Assembly: GCA_964528055.1 (NCBI GenBank)
Contig: CAZGQM010000001.1
Coordinates: 124,001 to 188,000, forward strand
Direction of reading: 5' to 3'
DNA length: 64,000 nt
Source of the DNA: Geoanaerobacter sp964528055
GTDB lineage: Bacteria > Desulfobacterota > Desulfuromonadia > Geobacterales > DSM-12255
The stretch's first letter is position 1. Each line of letters opens with the position of its first letter. The position numbers and the translations under genes were made by a program. The notes under the pieces are model-generated. The model saw only the letters and a program-made list of their open reading frames with translations, did no database searches and had not been told where the DNA came from. Below are positions 1 to 8,835 of this stretch, one piece after another.

Positions 1-1481
1 TCGGGATTATGATATTCGGCAGCTTGGAATCATCATTCATGGCTCCGGAAGACAAGGGGGAGTTCCAGGTATCGTTCAAGACCGCACCCGATGCCTCTAT
101 GTCAGAGACAGAGAACCGTATGAATGCCGCATTGGCGGCGGTAAAAGGTATTCAGGAGATCGACCACACCTACTCTACCATTGGCGCCGGAGACAGCGGA
201 ACGGTGCGCGATGCCCTTCTCTATATCAAGCTGAAGGATCGCAAAGAGCGTACAAGGAATCAGTTTGAGTTGCAGCGTGAAGTGCGGCAGAGGTTTACGA
301 AGATTGCCGGAATAACGTTCTCTATTGAGGAGGTGGGACAGATAGGCGGTTCACAGAAGCCTCTTAACGTGAACCTGAAGGGGGACGACCTGAATACCCT
401 GAAACTTCTGGGGCTCAAACTCAAGGAGGAGCTGTACACGGTTCCCGGTATTGTGGATCTCTCCGTTACCCTGGAACATGATATCCCCGAATACCGACTG
501 CGGGTTGACAGGGAGAAGGCCCTCTCTGCCGGTGTAACAACCAACGACATCGTCGGCACTCTGAGCAGGATGGTAGGGGGGGAGGCGATCAGCACCTACG
601 AGGACGAGGATGGAGACGCGGTGGATGTTCGGGTGAGGCTTCCCCAGGAGTTGCGACATAATCCCGGCCAGGTTGCTGACCTGAAGGTCTCCGTAAAGGA
701 TGCCGGTGGAGGGATCAAACTGGTACCGATCGCTACTCTTGTCAGCACGCGGGTTGCCGCCAGCCCGACAGAGGTCAACCGACGTGACCTGGCGAGGCAG
801 GTCACAGTCAGCGCCAATCTTGATAACCTTCCGATCGGGACAGCTGCAAAGCATGTGGAGGCAGCCTCCAAGAGAATCAACATGCCGCCCGGCTACTCCA
901 TCAACCTGTCTGGCGAAGCCGAGGATATGGCAGAATCGTTCGGTTATATGGGAGAATCTCTGCTTCTGGCAGTTATATTCGTGTTCCTGATCCTGGCCGC
1001 GCAGTTCGAGTCGTTCTTTGAGCCGTTCGCCATCATGCTTTCACTCCCTCTCTCCATTGTCGGCATGGCCGGCATGCTGAAGATTACCGGCGACACGATC
1101 AACATCATGTCACTCATTGGCCTTATCATGTTGATGGGGCTGGTTACAAAAAATGCCATCCTCCTGGTGGATTACGCAAAGGTTCTACAGAAACGTGACG
1201 GAATGCCGCGCCGCGATGCCGTGATCCTTGCCGGCAGGACGCGGCTGCGGCCTATTGTCATGACCACCCTTGCCATGATATTCGGCATGATGCCGCTCTT
1301 TCTCGGCCTCGGAGCAGGGGGTGAGGGGCGTGCCCCCATGGCACGTGCCGTGATCGGCGGCCTGCTCACCTCTACCGTGCTCACGCTGCTGGTGGTGCCG
1401 GTGATGTACACCTGCATGGATGACCTAGGCAGTTGGCTGCGACGGAAGTGGAAAGGTAAGGTAACCCACAATGAGATATAG
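1..1481 (+). CDS. RND multidrug efflux transporter, C-terminal part (5' end outside window)
   Basis: The reading frame is already open at the left edge, so only the last ~490 residues of an inner-membrane proton-driven exporter of the AcrB/HAE1 type are present; the full family is about 1,030 residues. Visible are the second periplasmic porter/docking region, then a run of membrane helices beginning near LLLAVIFVFLILAAQFESF, the family signature GLVTKNAILLVDYA, and RLRPIVMTTLAMIFGMMPLF before the last helices. The internal ATG at 9 is not the true start. The downstream TolC-like gene overlaps its stop by 11 bases, so the pump and its outer membrane channel are co-transcribed. The substrate cannot be told from this fragment. 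Confidence is high for the family. Confidence 0.93.
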   Translation, partial: GIMIFGSLESSFMAPEDKGEFQVSFKTAPDASMSETENRMNAALAAVKGIQEIDHTYSTIGAGDSGTVRDALLYIKLKDRKERTRNQFELQREVRQRFTKIAGITFSIEEVGQIGGSQKPLNVNLKGDDLNTLKLLGLKLKEELYTVPGIVDLSVTLEHDIPEYRLRVDREKALSAGVTTNDIVGTLSRMVGGEAISTYEDEDGDAVDVRVRLPQELRHNPGQVADLKVSVKDAGGGIKLVPIATLVSTRVAASPTEVNRRDLARQVTVSANLDNLPIGTAAKHVEAASKRINMPPGYSINLSGEAEDMAESFGYMGESLLLAVIFVFLILAAQFESFFEPFAIMLSLPLSIVGMAGMLKITGDTINIMSLIGLIMLMGLVTKNAILLVDYAKVLQKRDGMPRRDAVILAGRTRLRPIVMTTLAMIFGMMPLFLGLGAGGEGRAPMARAVIGGLLTSTVLTLLVVPVMYTCMDDLGSWLRRKWKGKVTHNEI

Positions 1482-2796
1482 TCCCGGCATCTCCGGTAAA
1501 GCGACACTAACCTGGAAGCAGACGATAGGTGCCATAGCGTTGGTATTGTTCTCAAGCTTCACTGTTTGCGCTGCCGAAACGCGCATTTTGACTCTGGAGC
1601 AGGCGCTCGCCATGGCCATGGAGAAGAATCGCGATATCGCCAAAGCCCGCGAGTATGGAAATTACGTGCAGGGGAGATACGTGGAGGAGCGCTCGGCGGC
1701 TCTACCGCAGCTTTCGCTCAATGGTTCAGCCGTAGTTTCAAGGGACGAGAGCCAGAGTCTGCTCGGGATGTCGCAGAGGCAGTACTCAAGAAACCTTGAT
1801 CTGACGCTTTCCCAGCCGTTGTACACCTGGGGAAAGGTCTCAGCTGCAATACGAGCCGCGGAAGTCGGCTTAAAGACTGCCGATGAACAGCTGCGCCTGT
1901 ACCGTCAGGCTGCACAAAGGGATGTTGCCACCGCCTTCTATAATGTCCTGCTTGCTAGGGAGTTGAACCGGTTTGCCCGACAGAACCTGGAGCAGAAGAG
2001 CCGTCACCTTGATGAGGCTAACAGGAAACTTGCTGCCGGTGTCGCTACAGATTACGACGTTCTGGCTGCTGAAGTGGCGGTGCAGAATGCGCGGCCCGAG
2101 CTTATCCGCACAGAAAATCAGATCCGGATTGCACGGGAGAACCTGCGTTATCTGCTGGCTTCTGATGATACCGATATCGATGTCGTGGGGACTCTCGAGT
2201 CGAGCATTGAGCCGACGCCTGAATATGAAGGGATTTTGCGGACCGCCCGCCAGAAACGTCCCGAACTTGCAGATCTTCGATTGCGTATCGGTATTTACAA
2301 TGAGCTGGTGACCATTGCCGAGGCAGATAATAAGCCGCGCCTCGACCTGAAGGGTGGGACCGGCTGGCACCATTTTGATGCTGCAGGAAACCGCAAGGAT
2401 GGCGCAGCCTGGAATGCAGGGGTTTATCTAACTTTTCCGTTCTTCGATGGGCTCAAAACCTCCGGCCGAGCAGCGCAGGCCCGCAGTGACCTCCGGACAA
2501 GGGAGATCGAAGAGGCGAAGCTTTTGGGCTCTATAGCACTTGAGACCCGGAATGCCCTGTATTCCGTAAACGAATCGGCAGAGATCGTTGTGTCGCTTTC
2601 AGGGACGGTGCGGCAGGCGGAACGTCTGCTGCAGATGGCTGAGAAGGGGTACGAGTTTGGTGTAAAGATTCGGCTGGAGGTGGAAGATGCACAGCTGAAT
2701 CTGCTGCAGTCGGAGATCAATCTGGCCAGAGCCAGGCGGGACTACCTCGCAGCCAAGGTGAATCTAGGTTGGACCATGGGGACGCTTGGTGAGTAA
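1471..2796 (+). CDS. TolC-family outer membrane efflux protein
   Basis: This 441-residue protein is an outer membrane channel for a tripartite efflux system. The N-terminus has a hydrophobic signal segment (about residues 17-34, ending near VCAAE). The mature part has the long amphipathic helices typical of two OEP repeats, for example LTLEQALAMAMEKNRDIAKAREY near the start and LLQSEINLARARRDYLAAKVNLGW at the end. The ATG overlaps the end of the RND gene and is preceded by AAGGTAAGG, so translation is likely coupled. No adaptor (membrane fusion protein) gene is visible here; it is presumably upstream of the window. Confidence 0.93.
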   Translation: MRYSPGISGKATLTWKQTIGAIALVLFSSFTVCAAETRILTLEQALAMAMEKNRDIAKAREYGNYVQGRYVEERSAALPQLSLNGSAVVSRDESQSLLGMSQRQYSRNLDLTLSQPLYTWGKVSAAIRAAEVGLKTADEQLRLYRQAAQRDVATAFYNVLLARELNRFARQNLEQKSRHLDEANRKLAAGVATDYDVLAAEVAVQNARPELIRTENQIRIARENLRYLLASDDTDIDVVGTLESSIEPTPEYEGILRTARQKRPELADLRLRIGIYNELVTIAEADNKPRLDLKGGTGWHHFDAAGNRKDGAAWNAGVYLTFPFFDGLKTSGRAAQARSDLRTREIEEAKLLGSIALETRNALYSVNESAEIVVSLSGTVRQAERLLQMAEKGYEFGVKIRLEVEDAQLNLLQSEINLARARRDYLAAKVNLGWTMGTLGE

Positions 2797-2861
2797 GTGA
2801 GGCATACTTCGTTCTGTCTCTGAAGTCCGGGAGCAGACTCTGGAAATCCGCAGCTCTTTCT

Positions 2862-4361
2862 TCAGTCACTACCGGGGAGTGTAAAGAAAAAAGTGGAGCC
2901 ATGGCCGACGTGCCCTTCTGCCCAGACATGGCCCCCGTGGTGACTGATTATCCTCCGGACAGTTGCCAGTCCAATGCCGATCCCTTCAAACTCGCTGTCT
3001 GTATGAAGACGCTGAAAGGGTGCAAAAAGTTTGTCGGCATACTTCATGTCAAACCCTGCGCCGTTGTCTCTGACGAAGAAGGTATTTTCATTATCTGTCC
3101 GGATGGTGCCGAATTCAATAACCGCTGTTTCCTTCCCAGACGTATATTTCCATGCATTTCCCAGGAGATTTTCCATGACCAGCCTGATCATCAGGAGGTC
3201 GCCCTGTGCTTTGATCGTCTCGGCTATCTGGAACATAACCTTCCGTTCCGGACTTGTCAAAGAGAGCTCTGCTGCAATCTCACGGGCCATGCGGCTGAGA
3301 TCGATCGTAATAATATGCAGTTCGTTACGGCTTGTCCTGCTCAGGTTGAGCAGGGCTTCAATCATTCCGTTCATCCGCTTGCTGGCACTGTTGATCCGTC
3401 GCAGACACCCCTTCCCGGCCTCCGGAAGCTGGTTCGTACAGCTCTCCTCAAGTATTTCTATGTACCCTTCGATATGCCGCAAGGGTGCCCGCAGATCGTG
3501 GGAAATGGAATAGCTGAATGATTCAAGCTCTTTATTTACATCTGTAAGCTGAGATGTCCGCTCTGCAATCCGTTCCTCAAGCTCCGCATTTAATCTTTTC
3601 AGTTCCTGTTTTGTCTCGATCATCCTCTGTTGCAGGTCGTTCCAGTACATCCCAAGCAAAAAAGGGATAGCCCAGATATGGAGGTTGTGCCGTATGGGAG
3701 CAAAAATATCCACATTGCGCTCATTGCTGAGGATGTTGAAAATCATCAGAAATTCGTCGAGCAAGAGAAAGGTGAATCCAACCAATAGGGCCCGGGAAAT
3801 CTTCTCCCCTTGCGCTGCGGCATGAATGAAGGCACCAAGCACTATCCCCATGATAATAACGGCGGTAGCACGAAACGCCATGTCCCCCCAGAACCTGGCA
3901 AAGGAAATGCCTGGATGGAGATGCAGAAATCCAGGCCAGGAGAAAGCAACAACGATGTAGAGGAGAATGATTATGCTCGAAGAAATCTTGAAAAAACGGA
4001 GGGGAAAGCTTTCCCATCTAAGGTGGTAGTTCAGGAAGGCATACCCGATAAAAGAGCATGACAGCATGGTGAATGCGTGCTCCAGTGGAGGGTAGTAGGT
4101 GTAGATAAAGTTAAAGGGGACCCGTCCGCGCCACGCCCCATACTCAGCAAAAAACATGAGGAGTTCACGTGCCATCCCCATGACTGAAGAAGTCCCGACA
4201 TAGAGGTCCCGGGTGTTCTTCGATTTCCGATATTCCTTGAGGGATATACAGGCGAGAATGCACCAGAAAAAGGTTGGCAGAAGGAAGCGGACCGCTACAT
4301 TATTTGGCTCTCCTCCCTTGCCGCCGCCGAACTGGACCAGTATATGAATTAGTTCTTCCAT
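2862..4361 (-). CDS. 7TM sensor histidine kinase
   Basis: This 499-residue protein has about seven hydrophobic helices between residues 22 and 240, a linker coiled coil (about 243-280), a HisKA domain with phospho-acceptor His near 288 in SYSISHDLRAPLRH, and a C-terminal HATPase with N-box (ENLLGNAWKYTSG), DNGAGF and GIGIGLATVRR motifs. It is an inner-membrane kinase whose signal is sensed by or within the membrane module; I do not recognise that module. The frameshifted CHASE3 gene ends 11 bases upstream on the same strand, so the two were an operon. No response regulator is adjacent, so the partner is unknown. The ATG at 4361 has only a weak ribosome binding site. Confidence 0.88.
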   Translation of the reverse strand: MEELIHILVQFGGGKGGEPNNVAVRFLLPTFFWCILACISLKEYRKSKNTRDLYVGTSSVMGMARELLMFFAEYGAWRGRVPFNFIYTYYPPLEHAFTMLSCSFIGYAFLNYHLRWESFPLRFFKISSSIIILLYIVVAFSWPGFLHLHPGISFARFWGDMAFRATAVIIMGIVLGAFIHAAAQGEKISRALLVGFTFLLLDEFLMIFNILSNERNVDIFAPIRHNLHIWAIPFLLGMYWNDLQQRMIETKQELKRLNAELEERIAERTSQLTDVNKELESFSYSISHDLRAPLRHIEGYIEILEESCTNQLPEAGKGCLRRINSASKRMNGMIEALLNLSRTSRNELHIITIDLSRMAREIAAELSLTSPERKVMFQIAETIKAQGDLLMIRLVMENLLGNAWKYTSGKETAVIEFGTIRTDNENTFFVRDNGAGFDMKYADKLFAPFQRLHTDSEFEGIGIGLATVRRIISHHGGHVWAEGHVGHGSTFFFTLPGSD

Positions 4362-4372
4362 GGGCTATGATG

Positions 4373-5103
4373 TCATGAGGCGGGACGACCAGCATTTCCG
4401 TTGACGCATGCGGTCTTTTCGGCGCGATCATGCAGTCTCTGGTTAAGCTGGTTAATTCGCGCTTCATATTCCCTGCGTTCGCGCAAATGCTTGGTGATGG
4501 CGAAATAGCCGATGGCAAGCAGAAGAAGGTTGAGCAGCGTGGATACAATGATGGTAAAGGTGGTGGCGTTATTTTTTCGTTGAACCTTGAGGATTCTTTT
4601 ATTCAACAACCCTTCTTCCCAATTCAGCATGGCACCGATGACCCGTCGTATCTGGTCCATGCTATCCTTTCCGATCCCCAGTCGGACTACTTCCTGGGCT
4701 GCCGGCAGCCCCTCCGATCTCCGCAGGCGAATGGTCTGAGTTCCTTGAATTTCTGGGCTATCAGAGGCTTCAGCTGCCTGATTTTCTCTGCCTGGGCCGG
4801 GTCGTCCGCAACTAGTCGTTCAACACCTATAAGCATTGTATCCAGTGACGAAGTGGCAGAATGGTACGGTTCCAGGTACTGGTCATCACCAGTCAGCAAA
4901 AAGCCGCGCTGCCCGGTTTCAGCATCCTTGAGAAGGGAAAGGATAGCTCCCAGCTTATCTTCCACTTCGTGCGAGTGAATTACTCTCTGGTTAGCATCGA
5001 TGAGATGATATGCATTTCGGTAGGTAGCAAGGCTGACGAGGATGGTAATCACAACTACAGCGGAAAAGACGGTCACCATCTTGTTTTGTATCGACAAGTG
5101 CAT
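4373..5103 (-). pseudogene. CHASE3-domain membrane sensor gene, broken by a -1 frameshift
   Basis: Two reading frames make one protein. The first (5103 down to 4687) starts MHLSIQNKMVTVF with a membrane helix and a CHASE3 sensor domain (AETGQRGFLLTGDDQYL), then diverges after KFKELR near 4737. The other frame continues it seamlessly as TIRLRRSEGLPAAQEVVRL and then MDQIRRVIGAMLNWEEGLL, a second membrane helix (near 4545-4490) and a short coiled coil ending at 4373. One base is missing near 4737 relative to an intact frame of about 240 residues. It has no kinase domain of its own and stops just before the 7TM kinase. It could be a genuine null mutation or a sequencing error. Confidence 0.8.
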
Positions 5104-5151
5104 AACTGTCCCGTAGTGAATGATCTGTTGATGTTTAATAAGCTGATATTA

Positions 5152-5179
5152 ATTTTATCAGTGGGAGAGTGCAATGCAA
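5152..5179 (-). promoter_or_regulatory. Possible sigma-70 promoter for the CHASE3/kinase pair
   Basis: On the minus strand a TTGCAT -35-like hexamer (5179-5174) and TAAAAT -10-like hexamer (5157-5152) are 16 bases apart, about 50 bases upstream of the CHASE3 start. Only the pattern supports it. Confidence 0.35.
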
Positions 5180-5225
5180 GCTCGGATTGGGATATTCTCC
5201 TGAATGGAACCTGCAAGCCGATAGA

Positions 5226-5252
5226 AAAAAACCCGCACCATGGAGGTGCGGG
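5226..5252 (-). terminator. Rho-independent terminator of the hyb operon
   Basis: On the minus strand CCCGCACCT and AGGTGCGGG-type arms enclose a CATG-containing loop and are followed by a T run. It lies about 22 bases after the stop of the last hyb gene. Confidence 0.85.
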
Positions 5253-5274
5253 TGATATTGCAGGCAGCTACAGA

Positions 5275-5760
5275 CTACTTCTGCAGACTAACAATCATGT
5301 GTCCGTCTGTCTGCAGTTCTGCTACGAGTGACCTGGCAAGTGTTGGAAGCAGGTCGCCCAGAAGGGGCGAGAGTTCTGCCCCTGCATCGTATGATAACGG
5401 GATGACGCCGAACAGGGTTACCTTATCAGGACAGCGGTCGCGTATCTCTGATAACGCCAGGACCTCCTGAATGCCGATCTGGTGAGGCGACAGCTTTACC
5501 GGAATCCGGTTGAGCATGAAATCCTCTTTTTCAAAACGGAACACCTCGCCCGGTTCACCTTTTGCCTCGATCACATCCACAAGATAGACATGATCCGCAT
5601 CCTCCAGCATGTGCGAAACCATGATGCCGAGAGTTCCCCCGTCGTATAACTCAACCTCGTCCGGAAAGGTGAAGTTCTCCTGGAGGTATTTAATAAAGTG
5701 CACGCCGAAGCCTTCATCCGTGAGAAGCAGATTGCCTGCACCGAAAATCAGAGTTTTCAT
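5275..5760 (-). CDS. hybP: Hydrogenase maturation endopeptidase (HybD/HyaD family)
   Basis: This 161-residue protein belongs to the M52 family of proteases that clip the C-terminal tail of the NiFe large subunit after Ni insertion. The N-terminus has the family motif GAGNLLLTDEGFGVHF, in which the conserved acidic residue binds the metal, and DGGTLG and LVDVIEAKGEPGEV follow. The ATG at 5760 has AGGAGA eight bases upstream. It is the last gene of the hyb operon, 58 bases after the large subunit gene. It is the only such protease gene in the window, so a second one for the Mvh-like enzyme must be elsewhere. Confidence 0.93.
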   Translation of the reverse strand: MKTLIFGAGNLLLTDEGFGVHFIKYLQENFTFPDEVELYDGGTLGIMVSHMLEDADHVYLVDVIEAKGEPGEVFRFEKEDFMLNRIPVKLSPHQIGIQEVLALSEIRDRCPDKVTLFGVIPLSYDAGAELSPLLGDLLPTLARSLVAELQTDGHMIVSLQK

Positions 5761-5818
5761 GTAATCTCCTGATGGGTTGAGAATTACTATTTGGGCTGCA
5801 TTTCCAAAAACTGGGGGG

Positions 5819-7498
5819 TTACATCACCTTTACTTTTGTAATTTCCTTCCCTTCAGGATCTATCGTATGAACTGCGCAGGCAATGCAGGGATCGAAGGAA
5901 TGGATTGTCCTCAGGACCTCCAGCGGTTTGTCTGCCTGGGCCACAGGGTTACCTACGAGAGAGGCTTCATAGGGCCCCAAGGTTCCCTTGTCGTCGCGAG
6001 GTGAGGCATTCCAGGTGGAAGGGACCACGGCCTGGTAGTTCTTGATCTTGCGGTCCTCAATGACGATCCAGTGGGAGAGGGTGCCGCGTGGTGCCTCGTG
6101 GAAACCGACACCTTTGTAGTCACCTTTGGGGATTGCAGTAGGGTTGGCATATACCTTGTCCCCTTTGCCGATGTTTTCCACCAGTTTGTCCAGGTATTCG
6201 ATCGAATAGTCAGCCATTATATGTGCCCTTATGGCACGGGCACCGAGGCGTCCCATGGTGGAGTGAAGATCGTTCACTCCGATGCCGATCTTGGCGCAAG
6301 TCGCATCCACAAGCTGCTTTACTTTCTGATTGCCTCCGACGTAGGCGGCAAAGATCTGGGCTGGTGGTCCGACCTGCACTGCCTTTCCGTTCAGACGTGG
6401 CGCCTTGCACCATGTATACTTGCCGTTTTCCTGAAAGTCGGTGAACTTTGGTTTTGTCTCTCCGTCCCATGGATGAAGGGTTCCGTTCCCTTCGTACCAG
6501 GCGTGGGAGACATTTTCCTTGATGTTGGCAATAAGGTCTAGGTCCTGATGGTTGGTTATCAGGCGCGCACCCCTCAGGTCAGCGTTGTTGATGATCGCTC
6601 CAGGTATGGCGAACTTAGTGTTCCTGGTGTCTTCGGGCATCTCCGGCACTGCCAGGTAGTTTACGACCCCTCGACCGTATCTGAACCACTCCTTGTAGGC
6701 AGAGGCAATGGCGACCATGTCAGGATAGTAGACCTTTTGGGCAAACTCTCTGGTCTCTTCCATAAGGGTGCGCAGCGCTGCGATCCTCTCCATGTTGAGG
6801 GTAGCGAGATTTTCCATGTTGATGGCCGTTGCCACACCGCCGACGCAGAGGTTCTGGATGTGCGGGTTCTTACCCCCGAGGATCGCCACTGCCTGAGCTG
6901 CCTTGCGCTGATAATCCAGAGCCTTTAAGTAGTGGGCAACGGCCATCAGATTGACCTCAGGCGAGAGCTTCATTGCCGGGTGCCCCCAGTAGCCGGATGA
7001 GAATATGCCGAGTCGACCGGTATCAACAAAGGATTTGAGCTTCTGCTGAACCGCCTTGAATTCGGTTTCGCTGTTTCCTGACCAATCAGAGATGCCCTGG
7101 GCAACCTGGGCGGTTTTCTTCGGATCGGCTTTAAGCGCGGAAACCACGTCAACCCAGTCAAGTGCCGACAGGTGGTAGAAGTGGACAATGTGGTCCTGCA
7201 CCGAATGCTGGGCCATGATAATATTTCGGATGTACTGGGCGTTGAGCGGTACATCTACCTTGAGGGCGTGTTCCACTGAACGGATGGACGATATGGCGTG
7301 GACTGTCGTGCAGACCCCGCAGAAACGCTGGGCGTAGATCCAGGCGTCTTCAGGTGGACGCCCCTGCAGTATGGTTTCGATACCGCGCCACATCTGTGCG
7401 GATGCCCAGGCATTGCTAACTGCGCCGCCGTTTACTTCCACATCTATTCTCAGATGTCCTTCGATGCGAGTGATTGGGTCAAGGGTAATGCGAGCCAT
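5819..7498 (-). CDS. hybL: [NiFe] uptake hydrogenase large subunit
   Basis: This 559-residue catalytic subunit binds the NiFe(CN)2CO centre. The N-terminal L1 motif RFCGVCTTVHAISS supplies one Cys pair, and the C-terminal L2 motif DPCIACAVH the other; cleavage after that His would remove a tail of about 14 residues. I chose the ATG at 7498 because GGAGG lies eight bases before it; an earlier TTG at 7513 would use the Shine-Dalgarno itself as coding sequence. It acts with the Tat-exported small subunit on the periplasmic face. Length and motifs fit membrane-bound group 1 enzymes. It sits between hybB and hybP. Confidence 0.96.
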   Translation of the reverse strand: MARITLDPITRIEGHLRIDVEVNGGAVSNAWASAQMWRGIETILQGRPPEDAWIYAQRFCGVCTTVHAISSIRSVEHALKVDVPLNAQYIRNIIMAQHSVQDHIVHFYHLSALDWVDVVSALKADPKKTAQVAQGISDWSGNSETEFKAVQQKLKSFVDTGRLGIFSSGYWGHPAMKLSPEVNLMAVAHYLKALDYQRKAAQAVAILGGKNPHIQNLCVGGVATAINMENLATLNMERIAALRTLMEETREFAQKVYYPDMVAIASAYKEWFRYGRGVVNYLAVPEMPEDTRNTKFAIPGAIINNADLRGARLITNHQDLDLIANIKENVSHAWYEGNGTLHPWDGETKPKFTDFQENGKYTWCKAPRLNGKAVQVGPPAQIFAAYVGGNQKVKQLVDATCAKIGIGVNDLHSTMGRLGARAIRAHIMADYSIEYLDKLVENIGKGDKVYANPTAIPKGDYKGVGFHEAPRGTLSHWIVIEDRKIKNYQAVVPSTWNASPRDDKGTLGPYEASLVGNPVAQADKPLEVLRTIHSFDPCIACAVHTIDPEGKEITKVKVM

Positions 7499-7539
7499 GT
7501 ATGTTTCCTCCAATGTTGGTATAGGGGTGTACTTTCGTA

Positions 7540-8835
7540 TTACGCTTTTTCAGTCGCCGCATGCAGAGCTGCTTCGTCTAGCTGCTTGCGTGTGTGCAGC
7601 TTTGGAAGGACAGGGAGTATCTTTACGATAACCTGGTATCCGAGTATCTCGAATGCCACGATTCCGACGGTGATCATAAGTTCGGCCAGTGACGGGAAAT
7701 AATGCCACCCTTTCCCGGGGTTGAATCCGATCAGGTAGACATTGAAGCGGTAGAGCGCCCCACCGACAACAATCAGTGCAGCTGAAGTGAATAGCCAGCG
7801 GATCGATTCTCGCCTTCGGTTGTTGAAGAGAAGAAATGAGCCTGTTGCAATAAGGAAGAACTCCAGGAGAAAGAAGCGTGAATAGAAGTCAAAGGAGAGT
7901 GCATTTGCAATCTGTCCACGCCAGACAAGGTCTCCAATCACTACGCTGAGCCAGATGATCGTCAGCCAGGGGATGATCTTTGCCAGGCCAGAGAGCTCTT
8001 TGGTCTCGAATGGCCTCTTGAAGGCATAACAGGATATCACCGACTCGAGGATGGCGATGGAGAAGCCGATGTACATGCAGTTGATCAGAAAGAGTAGTGG
8101 CAGAAAACCGGTATGCCAGAGGGGGTGTAGCTTGGTGGAGGCAATCAGCAGCAGAGAGCCGAGTGATGACTGGTGCATGGTGGGAAGGGTTATACCCAGC
8201 ACGATGACGAAGATCAGGACCTTGTCGAGCCGTGGCTTGAGCCAGGCAGCGCCCAGTTTCACAAAGTCGAGTTTATGCTGCAGTGCATGACGGTCCGGGG
8301 CAATCCTTGGGTGGAGCCAGTCGAGAATGAAATGAGCTTTTTCCCACTTCGTCTTCTCCAGTGTGGTTAGGAGTGCTGGCAGGAACTCTATGGCCAGAAC
8401 CGTGGTGTAGGCCATGACACAGAGCGCAACCTCAAACATGGCGGAATTGACCTGCCACTGGGAGGGGATGAAGAAGTTGTAGGAGTTCCAGGGCCTTCCC
8501 ACATCGACCATTACCGAAAAGCCGGCCAGACCATAACCGAACATGCTGGTCAGTATTGCCGAGCGGATCATCGGGTGGTAATGCATCCGGTTACGGATAT
8601 AGACCAGTATTGCCATGGCATAACCGCCGCAAGCGATGGCCGTGCCGGTGGCAACATCGTAGGTGATCCATATTCCCCAAGGGTAACCATCGCTCATGTT
8701 GGAGACCGCACCGATCCCCTTGATGAAACGGAGTGCCACCAGGAAGAAACCGATCAGGGTCAGGACAAGCAGAACAATGAATGACGGGGTGAAAATCTTC
8801 GCCTCGTGTTTCTGGAATTCGTCGTGGCCCATCAT
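7540..8835 (-). CDS. hybB: HybB-type integral membrane subunit (NrfD/PsrC family)
   Basis: This 431-residue polytopic membrane protein has about ten hydrophobic helices, from FIVLLVLTLIGFFLVALRF at the N-terminus to MITVGIVAFEILGYQVIVKI near the end. In HybOABC systems this subunit links the periplasmic Fe-S subunit HybA to the quinone pool. The start ATG overlaps the hybA stop codon (ATGA arrangement), indicating translational coupling, and GGGGAGAA lies directly upstream. The C-terminus is hydrophilic (KLHTRKQLDEAALHAATEKA). The motif for the family is weak by eye, but context makes the assignment secure. Confidence 0.93.
   Translation of the reverse strand: MMGHDEFQKHEAKIFTPSFIVLLVLTLIGFFLVALRFIKGIGAVSNMSDGYPWGIWITYDVATGTAIACGGYAMAILVYIRNRMHYHPMIRSAILTSMFGYGLAGFSVMVDVGRPWNSYNFFIPSQWQVNSAMFEVALCVMAYTTVLAIEFLPALLTTLEKTKWEKAHFILDWLHPRIAPDRHALQHKLDFVKLGAAWLKPRLDKVLIFVIVLGITLPTMHQSSLGSLLLIASTKLHPLWHTGFLPLLFLINCMYIGFSIAILESVISCYAFKRPFETKELSGLAKIIPWLTIIWLSVVIGDLVWRGQIANALSFDFYSRFFLLEFFLIATGSFLLFNNRRRESIRWLFTSAALIVVGGALYRFNVYLIGFNPGKGWHYFPSLAELMITVGIVAFEILGYQVIVKILPVLPKLHTRKQLDEAALHAATEKA

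Noticed and set aside
351..854. Minus-strand open frames opposite the RND gene
   Set aside because: They are antisense shadows of the transporter frame; no motif or start signal supports them.
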